A stretch of DNA of 64,000 bases from JANQOH01 sp965200095 (lineage in GTDB: Bacteria; Pseudomonadota; Alphaproteobacteria; UBA7887): assembly GCA_965200095.1 (NCBI GenBank), contig OZ241350.1:2790001-2854000 (forward strand), given 5' to 3'. The translations under genes were made by a program, and so were the position numbers. Shown one piece after another: positions 1 to 8,947 of this stretch; position 1 is the stretch's first letter; each line of letters starts with the position of its first letter. The notes beneath the pieces were generated by a model that saw only the letters and a list, made by a program, of their open reading frames with translations, made no database searches and was not told where the DNA came from.

Positions 1-1221
1 GCCGTCTGCGCGGTTCACGAACAGCGCGAAACTCGGCGGACGCGCCGACACCTGCGCGATGTAGCGGATGGCGACGCGGCGCCCGCCGTCGAGCGGCGGC
101 GGATGGCGCTCCAGCATCGCCGCGAGCCAGCGGTTGAGTTTCGCGGTCGGCAGGCGCCGGCTCCACACTTCCCGGGCGTCGAAAACGGCCCGCATCAGCG
201 CCGCGACGCCGTGGCCCGTGCGCGCCGAAACGCACGCCAGCGGCGCGCCGCGCGATTGCGGCAGCGCCGACTCCAGCCGTTCGGCGATGCGGCGGCGGAC
301 GGCCCCGGCCGGCGCCGCCAGGTCCCACTTGTTCGCCGCGACCGCCATCGCGCGGCCCTCTTCGGCGATCTGCCGGGCGATGGCGATGTCCTGCCGCTCC
401 AGCGGCGCGGCGGCGTCGACGAGCAACACCGCGACCTCGCACATGCCGATGGCCCGCGCCGTCGCGGCGGCGGCGTCTTTCTCCACCGCGTCGCCGACGC
501 GCCCCCGGCGGCGCAGCCCGGCGGTGTCGACAAGCAGAATTTCGCGGCCCCGCCAGCGCCAGGCAACGGCGACCGCGTCGCGGGTGACGCCCGGTTCGGG
601 CCCGGTAACGACCCGCGCCTCGCCGAGCAGGCGGTTGACGAGCGTCGACTTCCCGACATTCGGCCGCCCGACGATGGCGAGACGCAGCGCGTCGCCGGGA
701 CGCGCCGGAGGCGCATCGGCGTCGGCCAGCGCCGGGCAAGCCGTAGTCATCGCCTCGTAGAGTTCGCCCAGGCCTTCGCCATGCGCGGACGAGACGGCGA
801 TCGGGGCGCCGAGGCCGAGTCCGTGAGCGTCGAGCCATGCGGCCTCGCCGGCGCCGCCTTCGGCCTTGTTGACCAGCACCGCCGCCGCGCCGCCGCGCCG
901 CCGCAGCCATTGCGCGAAACGGCGGTCCGGCGGCGCGACGCCGGCGCGCCCGTCGAGGACGAACAGCGTCAGGTCGACGCTGTCCAGCAGGGCGTCGGTG
1001 CGTTCGAACATCCGCGCTTCGAGGCTGTCGCGCGGCGCATCGTCGAGGCCGGCGGTGTCGATCGCCAGGAAGCGCGCGGGCCCCAGGCGGGCGCGTCCCT
1101 CGCGCCAGTCCCGGGTCATCCCCGGGCGGTCGCCGACCAGCGCCTCCCGCCGCCCGACCAGGCGGTTGAACAGAGTGGATTTCCCCACATTCGGGCGGCC
1201 GACGATGGCGACGCGGAGCAT
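1..1221 (-). CDS. der: Ribosome-assembly GTPase Der (EngA), C-terminus beyond window edge
   Basis: This is the double-GTPase Der, which helps mature the 50S ribosomal subunit in the cytoplasm. The first G1 motif GRPNVGKST sits at residues 8-16. A second G domain starts near residue 185 and carries an NKWDL motif near residue 295. The last visible residues (RYIAQVSARPPSFALF) match the KH-like C-terminal domain, so only a few dozen residues are missing past position 1. The ATG at 1221 puts the first G1 motif at the usual distance from the start. It lies on the same strand as bamB, an order common in proteobacteria, but a small plus-strand gene separates them here. Confidence 0.95.
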   Translation of the reverse strand, partial: MLRVAIVGRPNVGKSTLFNRLVGRREALVGDRPGMTRDWREGRARLGPARFLAIDTAGLDDAPRDSLEARMFERTDALLDSVDLTLFVLDGRAGVAPPDRRFAQWLRRRGGAAAVLVNKAEGGAGEAAWLDAHGLGLGAPIAVSSAHGEGLGELYEAMTTACPALADADAPPARPGDALRLAIVGRPNVGKSTLVNRLLGEARVVTGPEPGVTRDAVAVAWRWRGREILLVDTAGLRRRGRVGDAVEKDAAAATARAIGMCEVAVLLVDAAAPLERQDIAIARQIAEEGRAMAVAANKWDLAAPAGAVRRRIAERLESALPQSRGAPLACVSARTGHGVAALMRAVFDAREVWSRRLPTAKLNRWLAAMLERHPPPLDGGRRVAIRYIAQVSARPPSFALFVNRADG

Positions 1222-1394
1222 GCTTTCCTGTCCAGAAACTCGTAATGCACGGAAATGACGCGGATTCCCCGAACCGGGGCGTCTATGGTCCCACATATTC
1301 GCCGGCGCCCGAAACGACTTGCCCGACGCCGATGGGATCCGTGTCGGACACTAACACGCTTGCGGATCGCTGCGCGACGGCCTATGGCCGCGGC

Positions 1395-1649
1395 ATGAAC
1401 GGAACGACTTTCGACACACTTGCCGCCGCAAAGACGCTCAGGGAAGCCGGGTTCGAGAATCGACAGGCCGAAGCCGTCGCCGGCGTCATGCGCCACGCCA
1501 CCCGCCTTCGCGGGTGCAGGCTCGCCGATCGCGACACGCTCGCCACGAAGGCGGACATTGCCGCGTTGCGCGCCGACATGTACCGCGCTTTGTGGATACA
1601 GGGGGCCGGTCTCGTCGCGGTCATGGCGGCGCTAAAACTCTTCGGATAG
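1395..1649 (+). CDS. Small coiled-coil membrane protein, DUF1640/CCDC90-like
   Basis: The product is 84 residues. It begins TFDTLAAAKTLREAGF, continues with QAEAVAGVM, then a short helix containing ATKADIAALRADM, and ends in one hydrophobic segment (GAGLVAVMAALKLFG). This layout matches the DUF1640 family of short coiled-coil proteins with a C-terminal membrane anchor, though it is at the short end for the family. The function of bacterial members is unknown. I chose the ATG at 1395 because family similarity begins there; an in-frame start at 1245 would add 50 low-complexity residues. It is divergent from der and convergent with bamB, so it is probably its own transcription unit. Confidence 0.6.
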   Translation: MNGTTFDTLAAAKTLREAGFENRQAEAVAGVMRHATRLRGCRLADRDTLATKADIAALRADMYRALWIQGAGLVAVMAALKLFG

Positions 1650-1712
1650 GCGCTGCTGGCGCGTCGTCCCCGTTGCTGCGGCGATCGGGACGCCGCCGCC
1701 CGACCTTCCCGG

Positions 1713-3053
1713 CTATCGGATGGCGACCAGTTCGGCGTCCCGGGTGAGCAGATATACGATGCCGTCGGCGACGACCGGAGCGACCCGCGCGCCCGCCTCC
1801 GCTGCGCCCGCCGCAACCGCCCCGGCGGGCGAACCGTCGACGGGCGACAGGCGGCGGATCTCGCCGTCGCTGCTCGCCACGATGAGCGCGCCGCCGGCGA
1901 GCACCGGACCCGACCACAGGATCGGCTCCTCGCGGTCCTCCGGGTCGCTGTAGCGCGGCAGCGGAGTCACCCAGCGGATGCGTCCGTCGTCGCGCCGCAG
2001 GCAGACCACTTCCGCGTCGGCGGTCACCAGATACAGGTGATCTCCGGCGATCCAGGGGGTTTCGCCGCCGGCGATTTCCCGGTCCCAGACGCGGCCGCCC
2101 GAACGCAGATCGACCGCCGCAAGACTGCCGCCGCGACTGACGGCGAAGACCAGATCGCGGTCGATGACCGGACTCGCGTCGATGTCCGACAAGCTCGCGC
2201 GCGGCCCCAGCCGCCCTTGCAGGATCAACGTGTCGCTCCAAACGACCCTTCCGTTCTCCACCCGCAGGGCGAACAGCTCGCCGGAAGAATAGGCGGCTAG
2301 GACGAGGTCGCCGCTGACCGCCGGCACCGCCGCCCCGAGCACCCCCGCCGGCTCGGCGATGCCTTCATGCGTCCACAGCGTCTCGCCGGTCTCCGCGTCG
2401 AGGGCGAACAGGCGGTTGGCGGCGTCGATGGCGAAAACCCGGCCCCCGGCGACCGCCGGCGCGGCGCGGAACACGCCGCCCAGGCGCCGTCGCCAGAGGA
2501 CGGCGCCGTCCCCGGACGCGAGCGCCGCGATCTCCCCGAACGCCGTGGCGGCGTAGAGCGTTCCGGCGGCGAAGGCGACGCCGCCGCCCAGACTGCCGTC
2601 GTCGTCCTCATCGTCCGGCAGCAGGTCGCGGGACCAGCCGCCCCCGCCCGGCCCGAGGGGGACGGCGACGACGCGCGACAGCGAATCGAGCGCGAAAATG
2701 CGTCCCTGCGCGACAACGGGCGCCGAAAGGATGACGTTCTCGTCGGTTTCTCCCGCGCCGATATCGCGGCGCCACAGCACCTCCGCGCCGTCGCCGGCGG
2801 CTACGTGCTGCGGCGCGTGCTCCGGATTGACCCACGGCGCCGGCCATTCCGGATTCGCCGTCGCTTCCGGGAGCGTCAGCGGCTGCGCCGCCAGACCGGG
2901 GTCGGCCTCGAGAGCGCGGTCGAACAGCATGACCGATACCCGTTCGCCCGGCAGGATCGTCTCCTCCTCGTCGCCGAACCACCCGTCGGAGCAGCCGCCG
3001 AGCCCGGCCGCCAGGGGACCGAGGGCAGCCAGAGCGACAAGGCGCCGGATCAT
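1713..3053 (-). CDS. bamB: Outer-membrane assembly lipoprotein BamB (PQQ-repeat propeller)
   Basis: The product is 446 residues, with a lipoprotein signal ending in a lipobox at Cys21 (GLGGC). The mature part is a run of beta-propeller blades, each of the form 'G.V.ALD..TG...W' (for example RLFALDAETGETLWTHEG and LAAVDLRSGGRVWDREIAG). BamB is the periplasmic scaffold of the BAM complex, which inserts outer-membrane beta-barrel proteins. The ATG at 3053 overlaps the stop of the upstream TPR gene as ATGA, which indicates translational coupling. The partner lipoprotein BamD is encoded at 38.2 kb. Confidence 0.93.
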   Translation of the reverse strand: MIRRLVALAALGPLAAGLGGCSDGWFGDEEETILPGERVSVMLFDRALEADPGLAAQPLTLPEATANPEWPAPWVNPEHAPQHVAAGDGAEVLWRRDIGAGETDENVILSAPVVAQGRIFALDSLSRVVAVPLGPGGGGWSRDLLPDDEDDDGSLGGGVAFAAGTLYAATAFGEIAALASGDGAVLWRRRLGGVFRAAPAVAGGRVFAIDAANRLFALDAETGETLWTHEGIAEPAGVLGAAVPAVSGDLVLAAYSSGELFALRVENGRVVWSDTLILQGRLGPRASLSDIDASPVIDRDLVFAVSRGGSLAAVDLRSGGRVWDREIAGGETPWIAGDHLYLVTADAEVVCLRRDDGRIRWVTPLPRYSDPEDREEPILWSGPVLAGGALIVASSDGEIRRLSPVDGSPAGAVAAGAAEAGARVAPVVADGIVYLLTRDAELVAIR

Positions 3054-3697
3054 GCTTCTCCTCCCAATGCCGCGGCCAGACGCCCGGCGCGTTCGCGCAC
3101 GCCGCGCGGCGCGTCCGCCTCTTCGCGCAGCGCCTCGAACTCCTGGCGCGCCTCGGTCAGCCGGCCGTCCTGAAGGGCGGCGACGGCGACGAGCTCGCGC
3201 GCCAGGAATCGCCACGGCCCGGCGCCTTCGGCGACAGGCCCCAGGCGTCGTTCCGCCGCCCGCGTCTCGCCGCGGTCGATCAGATGTTGCGACGCCAGCA
3301 CTTGCGCGAGATCCGCGAACACCGGGTCGGCGTCGGAATCGATCAGCGCGTTGTAGGCCGCGAGCGCCCCCGAACGGTCGCCGGAGCGGACCAGCATCGC
3401 CGCCTGCCGCAGGCGGGCGAGCGCGGCATGGGCGCCGCTTTCGGCCTCGGCAAACTGCGCGAAAGCCCGCGCCGACGCCTCCCATTCCTCATCGTCGGCA
3501 AGCCGCATCGCCGCGAGGAACCGGGCGCCGCGGTCGGCCGCCGCCGAGTCGCGATATGCCTGCCAGCCGACCGTAGCCGCCGTCCCCGCCACGAGCGCGA
3601 CCGCCGCGCCGACGACATGCCAGCGCCAGCGCCGCCACAGCGCAAGCATGCGGTCGCGCTGGACATCTTCCTCGACTTCCCTGAACAGGTCGACCAC
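3050..3697 (-). CDS. Membrane-anchored TPR protein, YfgM/DUF2659-like
   Basis: From the GTG at 3697 the product is 215 residues starting VDLFREVEEDVQRDRM, which is the usual N-terminus of this family. One transmembrane segment (VVGAAVALVAGTAATVGW) follows, then TPR-like helical repeats in the periplasm. In E. coli the relative YfgM works next to BamB and the Sec translocon as a periplasmic chaperone-like factor. The direct ATGA overlap with bamB supports the same role here. An in-frame TTG at 3739 could add 14 residues, but the family alignment favours the GTG. The exact function is inferred from context. Confidence 0.8.
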   Translation of the reverse strand: MVDLFREVEEDVQRDRMLALWRRWRWHVVGAAVALVAGTAATVGWQAYRDSAAADRGARFLAAMRLADDEEWEASARAFAQFAEAESGAHAALARLRQAAMLVRSGDRSGALAAYNALIDSDADPVFADLAQVLASQHLIDRGETRAAERRLGPVAEGAGPWRFLARELVAVAALQDGRLTEARQEFEALREEADAPRGVRERAGRLAAALGGEA

Positions 3698-3821
3698 GTT
3701 CCGACGCCCGCGCCCGCTGCTGCGTAAATTCGGGGGCAACCCTAGCCGAGCCGGCGCCGAAGGGCAAACCGCGTTCCGCGCCGCGGCCGGACAGGCGAAG
3801 GCGCGGCGGGCTGTCGAACCG

Positions 3822-4565
3822 CTACCGGCGACGCTCCGGCGCTCCGGCGCCGGCGCTGTCCGCCATCAGCCCGAGCAGCGAGTCGGCGCGCGGCCTCGCG
3901 GACACGGCGACGCGCCGCCATCGCGCGGCCGCCGCAGCCGTCGCCACCGCGTCGCTCAGGCAAAAGGCGTCGGCGGCGGCGAGGGCGGAATCGAGCCGCG
4001 CCTTGCGCGCCAGGGCGACGAATATGCGGGCGCTGCGCGGCGAGAACAGCGCCGCCGCATCCGCCTTCCCGCCGCGCAGAGCCGTCGCGGCCGCTTCGGG
4101 CAGCGTTTCGGCGGCGACCGCCTCGTAGAGCGTCAGGCGGACGTAGCGGAACCCGTCGCGCGTCACCGCTCGCTCGAGACCGCCGGCGGTATGGACCCCG
4201 CCGACATGGACCAGAGGCCCCGACGCCGGGTCGAACCGCGCCGCGCAGAATGTCGCGAGCGCAGCGGAATCGCCGTCGACCGAGCGGGCGTCGACGAATC
4301 CCGCGGCGCGCGCCGCACTCGCCGTCGCGTCTCCCACTGCGACGACGGGCGATCGGCGGCGCGCGGCGGTCGCCGCCAGCGCCCGCGCGCCGTTCGCGCT
4401 GGTCAGCAACACGGCTTGCGCGTCGGCGAGAGCGGCGTCGGCGGTCGCGTCCGCCCGCGCGACGATGCGAAGCACCGGCGCGAGGACCGCGCCAATGCCC
4501 CGTTCCGCGAGCGCCGCGGCGAATGCGGCGCCCCCGGGGCGCGGTCGGGCGACGATCGCGCGCAC
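3822..4565 (-). CDS. hemD: Uroporphyrinogen-III synthase
   Basis: HemD closes and inverts ring D of hydroxymethylbilane to give uroporphyrinogen III, the branch-point of haem and sirohaem synthesis. The 247-residue product opens with AIVARPRPGG and contains the typical ..LLTSANGARAL.. segment near residue 55, ..VVAVGDATA.. near residue 75, and ..AALFSPRSARIF.. near residue 180. HemD sequences are poorly conserved, but the six-base gap to hemC on the same strand makes the call secure. The two genes would be co-transcribed. The c-type cytochromes encoded at 7-10 kb are direct consumers of the haem made. Confidence 0.9.
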   Translation of the reverse strand: MRAIVARPRPGGAAFAAALAERGIGAVLAPVLRIVARADATADAALADAQAVLLTSANGARALAATAARRRSPVVAVGDATASAARAAGFVDARSVDGDSAALATFCAARFDPASGPLVHVGGVHTAGGLERAVTRDGFRYVRLTLYEAVAAETLPEAAATALRGGKADAAALFSPRSARIFVALARKARLDSALAAADAFCLSDAVATAAAAARWRRVAVSARPRADSLLGLMADSAGAGAPERRR

Positions 4566-4571
4566 CGGACT

Positions 4572-5489
4572 TCAGGCGATGCGGAACCCGTCGCCGGCGC
4601 GCTCGGCGAGACGCCGCCCGAGCGCGTCGCCGAGCGCCGCGGCGTCGCCGGCGGCGCCGGTTTCCGACAGGGCGACGGTTTCGCGACCGTCGGGCCGGGC
4701 GACGAGGCCGCGCAGCGTCAGGCGTCCGCCCGGAGCGACCCGGGCGAGGCCGGCGATGGGGGTCCGGCAGGAGCCGTCGAGCCGCGCGAGCATGGCGCGT
4801 TCCGCCGCGGCCGCGGCGGCGGTGGGCGCGTGATCGATGCCGGAGAGCCGGTCACGGAGTTGCGAATCGCCGCTGCGGCAGGCGATGGCGACGATCCCCT
4901 GGCCCACGGCGGGCAGCATCTCGTCGGGGTCGAGCACGGCGCTCGCGGCGCTTTCCAGGCCCAGCCGGCGCAGGCCCGCGAGCGCCAGCAGCGTGGCGTC
5001 CACGGCGCCGGACGCCAATTTGTCGAGCCGTGTGCCCACATTGCCGCGCAGGGGCGCGATCGCGATGTCGGGCCGTCGGTGGAGAATCTGGGCGGCGCGC
5101 CGCAGCGATGCGGTTCCCACAGCGGCGCCGGCCGGGAGCGCGTCGATCCCGCGCCCGTCGCGCGCGATCCAGGCGTCGCGCGGGTCTTCGCGCTCCAGAT
5201 GGCACGCCAGCGCGACGCCGTCGGGAAGCCGTGTCGGCACGTCCTTGAGCGAATGCGCGGCGAGATCGATGCGCCCCGAGAGCAGCGCTTCGTCTATCTC
5301 TTTCGTGAACAGTCCCTTGCCGCCGATTTCGGCCAGCGGGCGGTTTGCCGACACATCTCCGGAGGTGCGGATGACCGCGATTTCGGTTGCGATGCCGGGA
5401 TACGCAGATTCGATCGCCCGCTGCGCCAGCGCCGCCTGGGCGAGCGCCAGAGGACTGCCGCGCGCGCCTATGGTCAACCGCTCCGTCAT
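4572..5489 (-). CDS. hemC: Porphobilinogen deaminase (hydroxymethylbilane synthase)
   Basis: HemC polymerises four porphobilinogen units to hydroxymethylbilane in the cytoplasm. The 305-residue product begins TIGARGSPLALAQ, carries ..GGKGLFTKEIDEALL.., ..HSLKDVPT.. and ..LRGNVGTRLDKL.., and ends with the cofactor loop LDGSCRTPIAG. Cys241 in that loop is the expected attachment point for the dipyrromethane cofactor. The frame stays open upstream to 5714, but family similarity starts at the ATG at 5489. It is the first gene of a probable hemC-hemD transcription unit. Confidence 0.95.
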   Translation of the reverse strand: MTERLTIGARGSPLALAQAALAQRAIESAYPGIATEIAVIRTSGDVSANRPLAEIGGKGLFTKEIDEALLSGRIDLAAHSLKDVPTRLPDGVALACHLEREDPRDAWIARDGRGIDALPAGAAVGTASLRRAAQILHRRPDIAIAPLRGNVGTRLDKLASGAVDATLLALAGLRRLGLESAASAVLDPDEMLPAVGQGIVAIACRSGDSQLRDRLSGIDHAPTAAAAAAERAMLARLDGSCRTPIAGLARVAPGGRLTLRGLVARPDGRETVALSETGAAGDAAALGDALGRRLAERAGDGFRIA

Positions 5490-5822
5490 CGCCGCAACCC
5501 TCAGCCTCCCGCGAGGCCCGGCGTCGCCCGCCGGCGCGCCGGACCGGCGGGCAAGCGGCTGCAAGGGAGCGCACACAGTTCCGCAAAAGGACTCGAAGCC
5601 GACATACGGGCCTTCATCGAAACGCACAATGAACGTCTGAAACCCTTCAAACGGGCGAAATCCGCCGCCCGTATCCTCGCCGCCGCCGAACGTTTCCGCC
5701 GTCGCGTCGATCATGCGCCATGCCGCGAACGTCGGATTCGGGACACAAGACGCACAACGCCGCGGGCCGGGCCGCGGGCAGTCGTCTGGAACCGCCTCCG
5801 CGTCCCCGGCATCGGGCGGGCG
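5490..5822. other. Intergenic gap between hemC and fccB
   Basis: This 333-base gap lies upstream of hemC and downstream of fccB on the same strand. It presumably contains the hemC promoter, but I see no clear -35/-10 pair or strong hairpin. The hemC frame continues open through the first part without family similarity. I see no RNA gene or repeat here. Confidence 0.4.
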
Positions 5823-7109
5823 TCAGGCGAGCATGTCCTGCCAGATCGCGCGCGCCCAGTCTTCGTTATGGCGCTTGATCGACGCGTCCGGCGCCGGCGA
5901 CAGGCCGGAGGAGACCGGAAGCATCGTCCCCGTTTCGTCGTCGTAATCGTATATCGCAGTGACCGATATGCCTTCGTCGGCGCTCACCAGGCTGTAGCAG
6001 GTGTTCGCCAGGCTGGGCCGCGGCGCCTCGCGGCCGTTAAGCGCCGCGACGATGGCGGCGGCGCATGTCTTGCCCATCGAATTGGCGATGTAGCCGGACT
6101 TCGGAACCTTGCCGACGGTCGTGCCGTCGGTCGAGTCGCCGATGACGTGCACATCGGGCGCCAGCGTCGAGGAGAAGTCCCGCGGGTCCACCGGCGCCCA
6201 GCGCCGACCGGCGGGGACCAGACCGGCGTCGAAAAGCAGGTTATGCGCCTGCTGCGGCGGGATGACATTGGCCACGTCCGCCGCCACCTCGTCGAAATCG
6301 GTGTGCAGCGCGCCCGTGGACGGGTCGACGGCGACGACGGCGCTGTCGGGCCGGTAGTCGAGAACGCCGGCATAAAGGCGCTCCCACGCCGCGGCGAACA
6401 GTTTCCCCTTGGACACGATCCCGGCGTTGGCGTCGAGGACAATGACCTTCGCGCCCGGCTTGTTGCGTTTGAGATAGTCGGCGATGAGCGACGCGCGCTC
6501 ATAGGGACCGGGCGGGCAGCGATAAGGCCCCGGAGGGACCGACAAGGCGACCGCGCCGCCTTCCGGCAGCGTGGCGATCCTCTCGCGCAGGAGGCGGGTT
6601 TCGGGCCCCGCTTTCCACGCCGCCGGGAAGGCGCCGGGGGGCGACTCCTCGAGGCCGTCGATATCGCCGCGGCGCAGGGCGATTCCCGGCGACAGCACCG
6701 CGCGGTCGTAGCGCAGGAAGCCGCCGCCGCCGAGACGGATCGTGCGCGCCGCGGGGTCCACGCCCGCCGCGCGGTCGCGCAATATGCGGACGCCGTGGCG
6801 GCTCGCCAGCGCGTCGTATCCCATGGCGATGTCGTCCATGGTCCTGAGCCCGCCGATCACCCAATTGCTGATGGGGCAGGAAAGAAAGGCGGGCTCGGGT
6901 TCGACGAGCACGACCTCGATCGCGCTGTCCTGGCGACGGAGATACTTGGCGACGGTGCAGCCGCCCCATCCGCCGCCCGCGACGACGACGCGCGGGCCGT
7001 TCGCGGGCGCGACCTCGCCCGTGGCGAAGGCCGGCATCGGGAACGCCGCGGCGGCGGCCGCGCCCGAGGCGATGAAGCGCCTGCGCGACGGCGTTTTCCA
7101 TGAAGGCAT
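5823..7109 (-). CDS. fccB: Flavocytochrome c sulfide dehydrogenase, FAD subunit (FccB/SoxF type)
   Basis: The 428-residue product starts with a twin-arginine export signal (SRRRFIASGAAAAAAFPMPA). It then has a dinucleotide-binding segment (RVVVAGGGWGGCTVAKYL) and the flavocytochrome-specific ..FLSCPISNWVIGG.. motif, whose Cys would form the redox disulfide with a later Cys such as that in NTCYSLV. FccB oxidises sulfide to sulfur or polysulfide in the periplasm and passes electrons to the cytochrome subunit. That subunit is encoded 31 bases upstream on the same strand. I chose the ATG at 7109 because it places the Tat motif at the N-terminus. Confidence 0.92.
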   Translation of the reverse strand: MPSWKTPSRRRFIASGAAAAAAFPMPAFATGEVAPANGPRVVVAGGGWGGCTVAKYLRRQDSAIEVVLVEPEPAFLSCPISNWVIGGLRTMDDIAMGYDALASRHGVRILRDRAAGVDPAARTIRLGGGGFLRYDRAVLSPGIALRRGDIDGLEESPPGAFPAAWKAGPETRLLRERIATLPEGGAVALSVPPGPYRCPPGPYERASLIADYLKRNKPGAKVIVLDANAGIVSKGKLFAAAWERLYAGVLDYRPDSAVVAVDPSTGALHTDFDEVAADVANVIPPQQAHNLLFDAGLVPAGRRWAPVDPRDFSSTLAPDVHVIGDSTDGTTVGKVPKSGYIANSMGKTCAAAIVAALNGREAPRPSLANTCYSLVSADEGISVTAIYDYDDETGTMLPVSSGLSPAPDASIKRHNEDWARAIWQDMLA

Positions 7110-7140
7110 CGCGGCGTTCCTTTCCCGGCGCGGCCCGTTC

Positions 7141-7713
7141 TCAGCGCAGCCCGGCATAGAAATGCGCGGCGGCGAGGATCTCGCGCTCCGACGCCGCGGC
7201 GATGGCCGCCGCTGCGGTCTCGTCCGCGCGTTCGCCGGTCAGATAAGCGCGCGCCGCGAGGACCAGATAGTCGGCGGGCTGGCCCGCCAGCCGCGGGCCG
7301 TTCTCCGTGCCGCGTCCGTCGGCGCCGTGGCAGCCCGCGCAGCGCGCGGCGGCGACCGCCTCGCCCTCGGCCGCCAGCGCCGGATCGTTGGCGACCGGCG
7401 TGTTGCGCCAGGGGCGGGCGGCGAACCAGCCGGCGATCGCGTCGATCCCGGCGTCGTCATACCCGGCGGCGACGATCTGCATGAGGTAGAAGGAACGCGC
7501 GCCGGATCGGTAATCGCGGAGGCTGCGCGCGAGATAGCCGGCGTCCTGACCGCCGATGACGGGGATTGTCGCGCCGGGCGAGGCGCCGTCCGTCCCGTGG
7601 CAGCCGGCGCAGGTCTGCGACAGGCGAAAGCCCTCGTCGGCGCCGGCCGAACCGGCCGCCAGCGCGAAGGCCGCGAGGCCGAGGACCGTCCGCCGCCACG
7701 CCCTTCGCCGCAT
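7141..7713 (-). CDS. fccA: Diheme cytochrome c, flavocytochrome c subunit (FccA-like)
   Basis: The 190-residue product has a Sec signal (LGLAAFALAAGSAGA) and two CAGCH haem-attachment sites at residues 35-39 and 125-129. It therefore folds as two class-I cytochrome c domains, the usual FccA form. Its expected role is to take electrons from the FccB flavin and pass them to the respiratory chain. It lies directly upstream of fccB and diverges from soxX across a 112-base shared promoter region. A soluble cytochrome c4 is the alternative reading from sequence alone, but the pairing with fccB favours FccA. Confidence 0.82.
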   Translation of the reverse strand: MRRRAWRRTVLGLAAFALAAGSAGADEGFRLSQTCAGCHGTDGASPGATIPVIGGQDAGYLARSLRDYRSGARSFYLMQIVAAGYDDAGIDAIAGWFAARPWRNTPVANDPALAAEGEAVAAARCAGCHGADGRGTENGPRLAGQPADYLVLAARAYLTGERADETAAAAIAAASEREILAAAHFYAGLR

Positions 7714-7825
7714 GTCCTCTCCTCCCGCCGCGTTCTCCGTCGTCGCCGGCAGGATACCGCCGCGCCCGGCGGGGCGCGAGTCCGGCGGCTTGCCCGCCGC
7801 GCGCGCCGCGGCGCATCATGCGGCC

Positions 7826-8284
7826 ATGCAAAAGACGGCGCGGGGATGGGCGACGGCGGCGCTATGCGCGGCATCGGCGGGCGCAGCCGCCGGCGACGGT
7901 CTCGCGCCCTGGCGGGCGGAGAACGGCGCCATCGAAGAGTCGTTGACGGGGGAGGCGGGCGACCCCGCGCGCGGGCGCGCCATCGCGGCGGGGCGCGACG
8001 GCAATTGCCTCGCCTGCCACGCCATGCCAATCCCCGAACAACCGTTCCATGGCGATGTCGGGCCGGACCTGGCGGGCGTCGGCAGCCGTCTCGCGCCCGG
8101 CGAGATCCGCCTGCGGCTGGTCGACCCCCGGCGCATCGACGAAGAGTCGATCATGCCCGCGTTCTACAAGGTGGAGGGGTTGCGGCGCGTGTCGCGGGCC
8201 CGGGCCGGCAGGCCGATCCTCGACGCCGGGCAGATCGAGGACCTGGTCGCCTGGCTGACGACGCTGACCGACGACGCGGACTGA
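7826..8284 (+). CDS. soxX: Sulfur-oxidation monohaem cytochrome SoxX
   Basis: The 152-residue product has a signal peptide and one haem site, CLACH, at residues 61-65. The segment ..DVGPDLAGVG.. and a probable axial Met in SIMPAFY follow. SoxX pairs with SoxA to form the cytochrome that oxidatively links thiosulfate to the SoxY cysteine in the periplasm. The ATG at 7826 gives a normal signal peptide. It is the first gene of soxX-soxY-soxZ-soxA and is divergent from fccAB. Confidence 0.92.
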   Translation: MQKTARGWATAALCAASAGAAAGDGLAPWRAENGAIEESLTGEAGDPARGRAIAAGRDGNCLACHAMPIPEQPFHGDVGPDLAGVGSRLAPGEIRLRLVDPRRIDEESIMPAFYKVEGLRRVSRARAGRPILDAGQIEDLVAWLTTLTDDAD

Positions 8285-8376
8285 CGGGCGCGCGCGGCGG
8301 CGCCGTCCGGGTGACAAGCGCCGGCGCGCGTCGTAAAGTGCGGACGGTGCTGGAGAACGCAGACGGACATGCGAGC

Positions 8377-8931
8377 ATGAAACGCACGCGCAGCGTTCGA
8401 GACCGGTTTCATGACCGGCGCCGCGTGGTCGCGGGCGTCGGGGCGGCCGGTCTCGCGCTCGCCGCGCCGCGCATTTTCGCCGACGCGGGGGGAGAAGGCC
8501 ACAGTTTCGCCGGTAACCCGTTCCGTGACCGCTTCCAGACCTTTCGCCAGACTTTCCGCGTGGAGCCGGACCGGGCCGAGGCGGAGCGCATCGTCGCCAA
8601 CATTCTCAAGAGCCGGACGCCGCGCCCCGGTCTGATCGAGGCGACGGCTCCCGATATCGCCGAGAACGGCAACGCGGTGCCGGTGACGTTCAAGGTGAAC
8701 TGCTCGATGACCGGCGCGGACTACCCCGCAACCGTGCACATCGTGGCGCTGGAGAACCCGTTCCCCGAAATCGCGAAATACCACTTCACGCCGGCTTGCG
8801 GCGCGGCCGAGGTCTCGTGCCGGGTGCGTATGCGCGCGACGGCGCCGCTGGTCTTCATCGCCGAAATGGCCGACGGCTCGGCGGGTCGGGCCGACCGCTG
8901 GGTGACGGTCACGCTCGGCGCGTGCAGCTGA
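8377..8931 (+). CDS. soxY: Sulfur-carrier subunit SoxY with a non-standard C-terminal arm
   Basis: The 184-residue product has an export signal with an Arg-rich start (DRRRVVAGVGAAGLAL) and the SoxY-typical segment ..NGNAVPVTFKVNCSMTGADY... SoxY carries sulfur intermediates on a cysteine near its C-terminus, normally within a GGCGG tail. Here the protein ends VTLGACS. The cysteine is kept as Cys183, but the flanking glycines are altered and the last Gly pair is replaced by one Ser. The frame is unambiguous, with tgc agc tga at the end. The next gene is soxZ, 16 bases downstream with an AGGAGA ribosome site. Confidence 0.9.
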   Translation: MKRTRSVRDRFHDRRRVVAGVGAAGLALAAPRIFADAGGEGHSFAGNPFRDRFQTFRQTFRVEPDRAEAERIVANILKSRTPRPGLIEATAPDIAENGNAVPVTFKVNCSMTGADYPATVHIVALENPFPEIAKYHFTPACGAAEVSCRVRMRATAPLVFIAEMADGSAGRADRWVTVTLGACS

Positions 8932-8947
8932 GGAGAAAGCGCGGGCC

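Noticed and set aside
4572..5714. Longer HemC starting at 5714
   Set aside because: The extra 75 codons show no similarity to HemC and the ATG at 5489 matches the family start exactly.
3648..7103. A 3.4-kb uninterrupted plus-strand frame
   Set aside because: It is antisense to the TPR gene, hemD, hemC and fccB. Its Arg/Ala/Gly-rich product is what the GC-rich third-codon bias of the real genes produces on the opposite strand.
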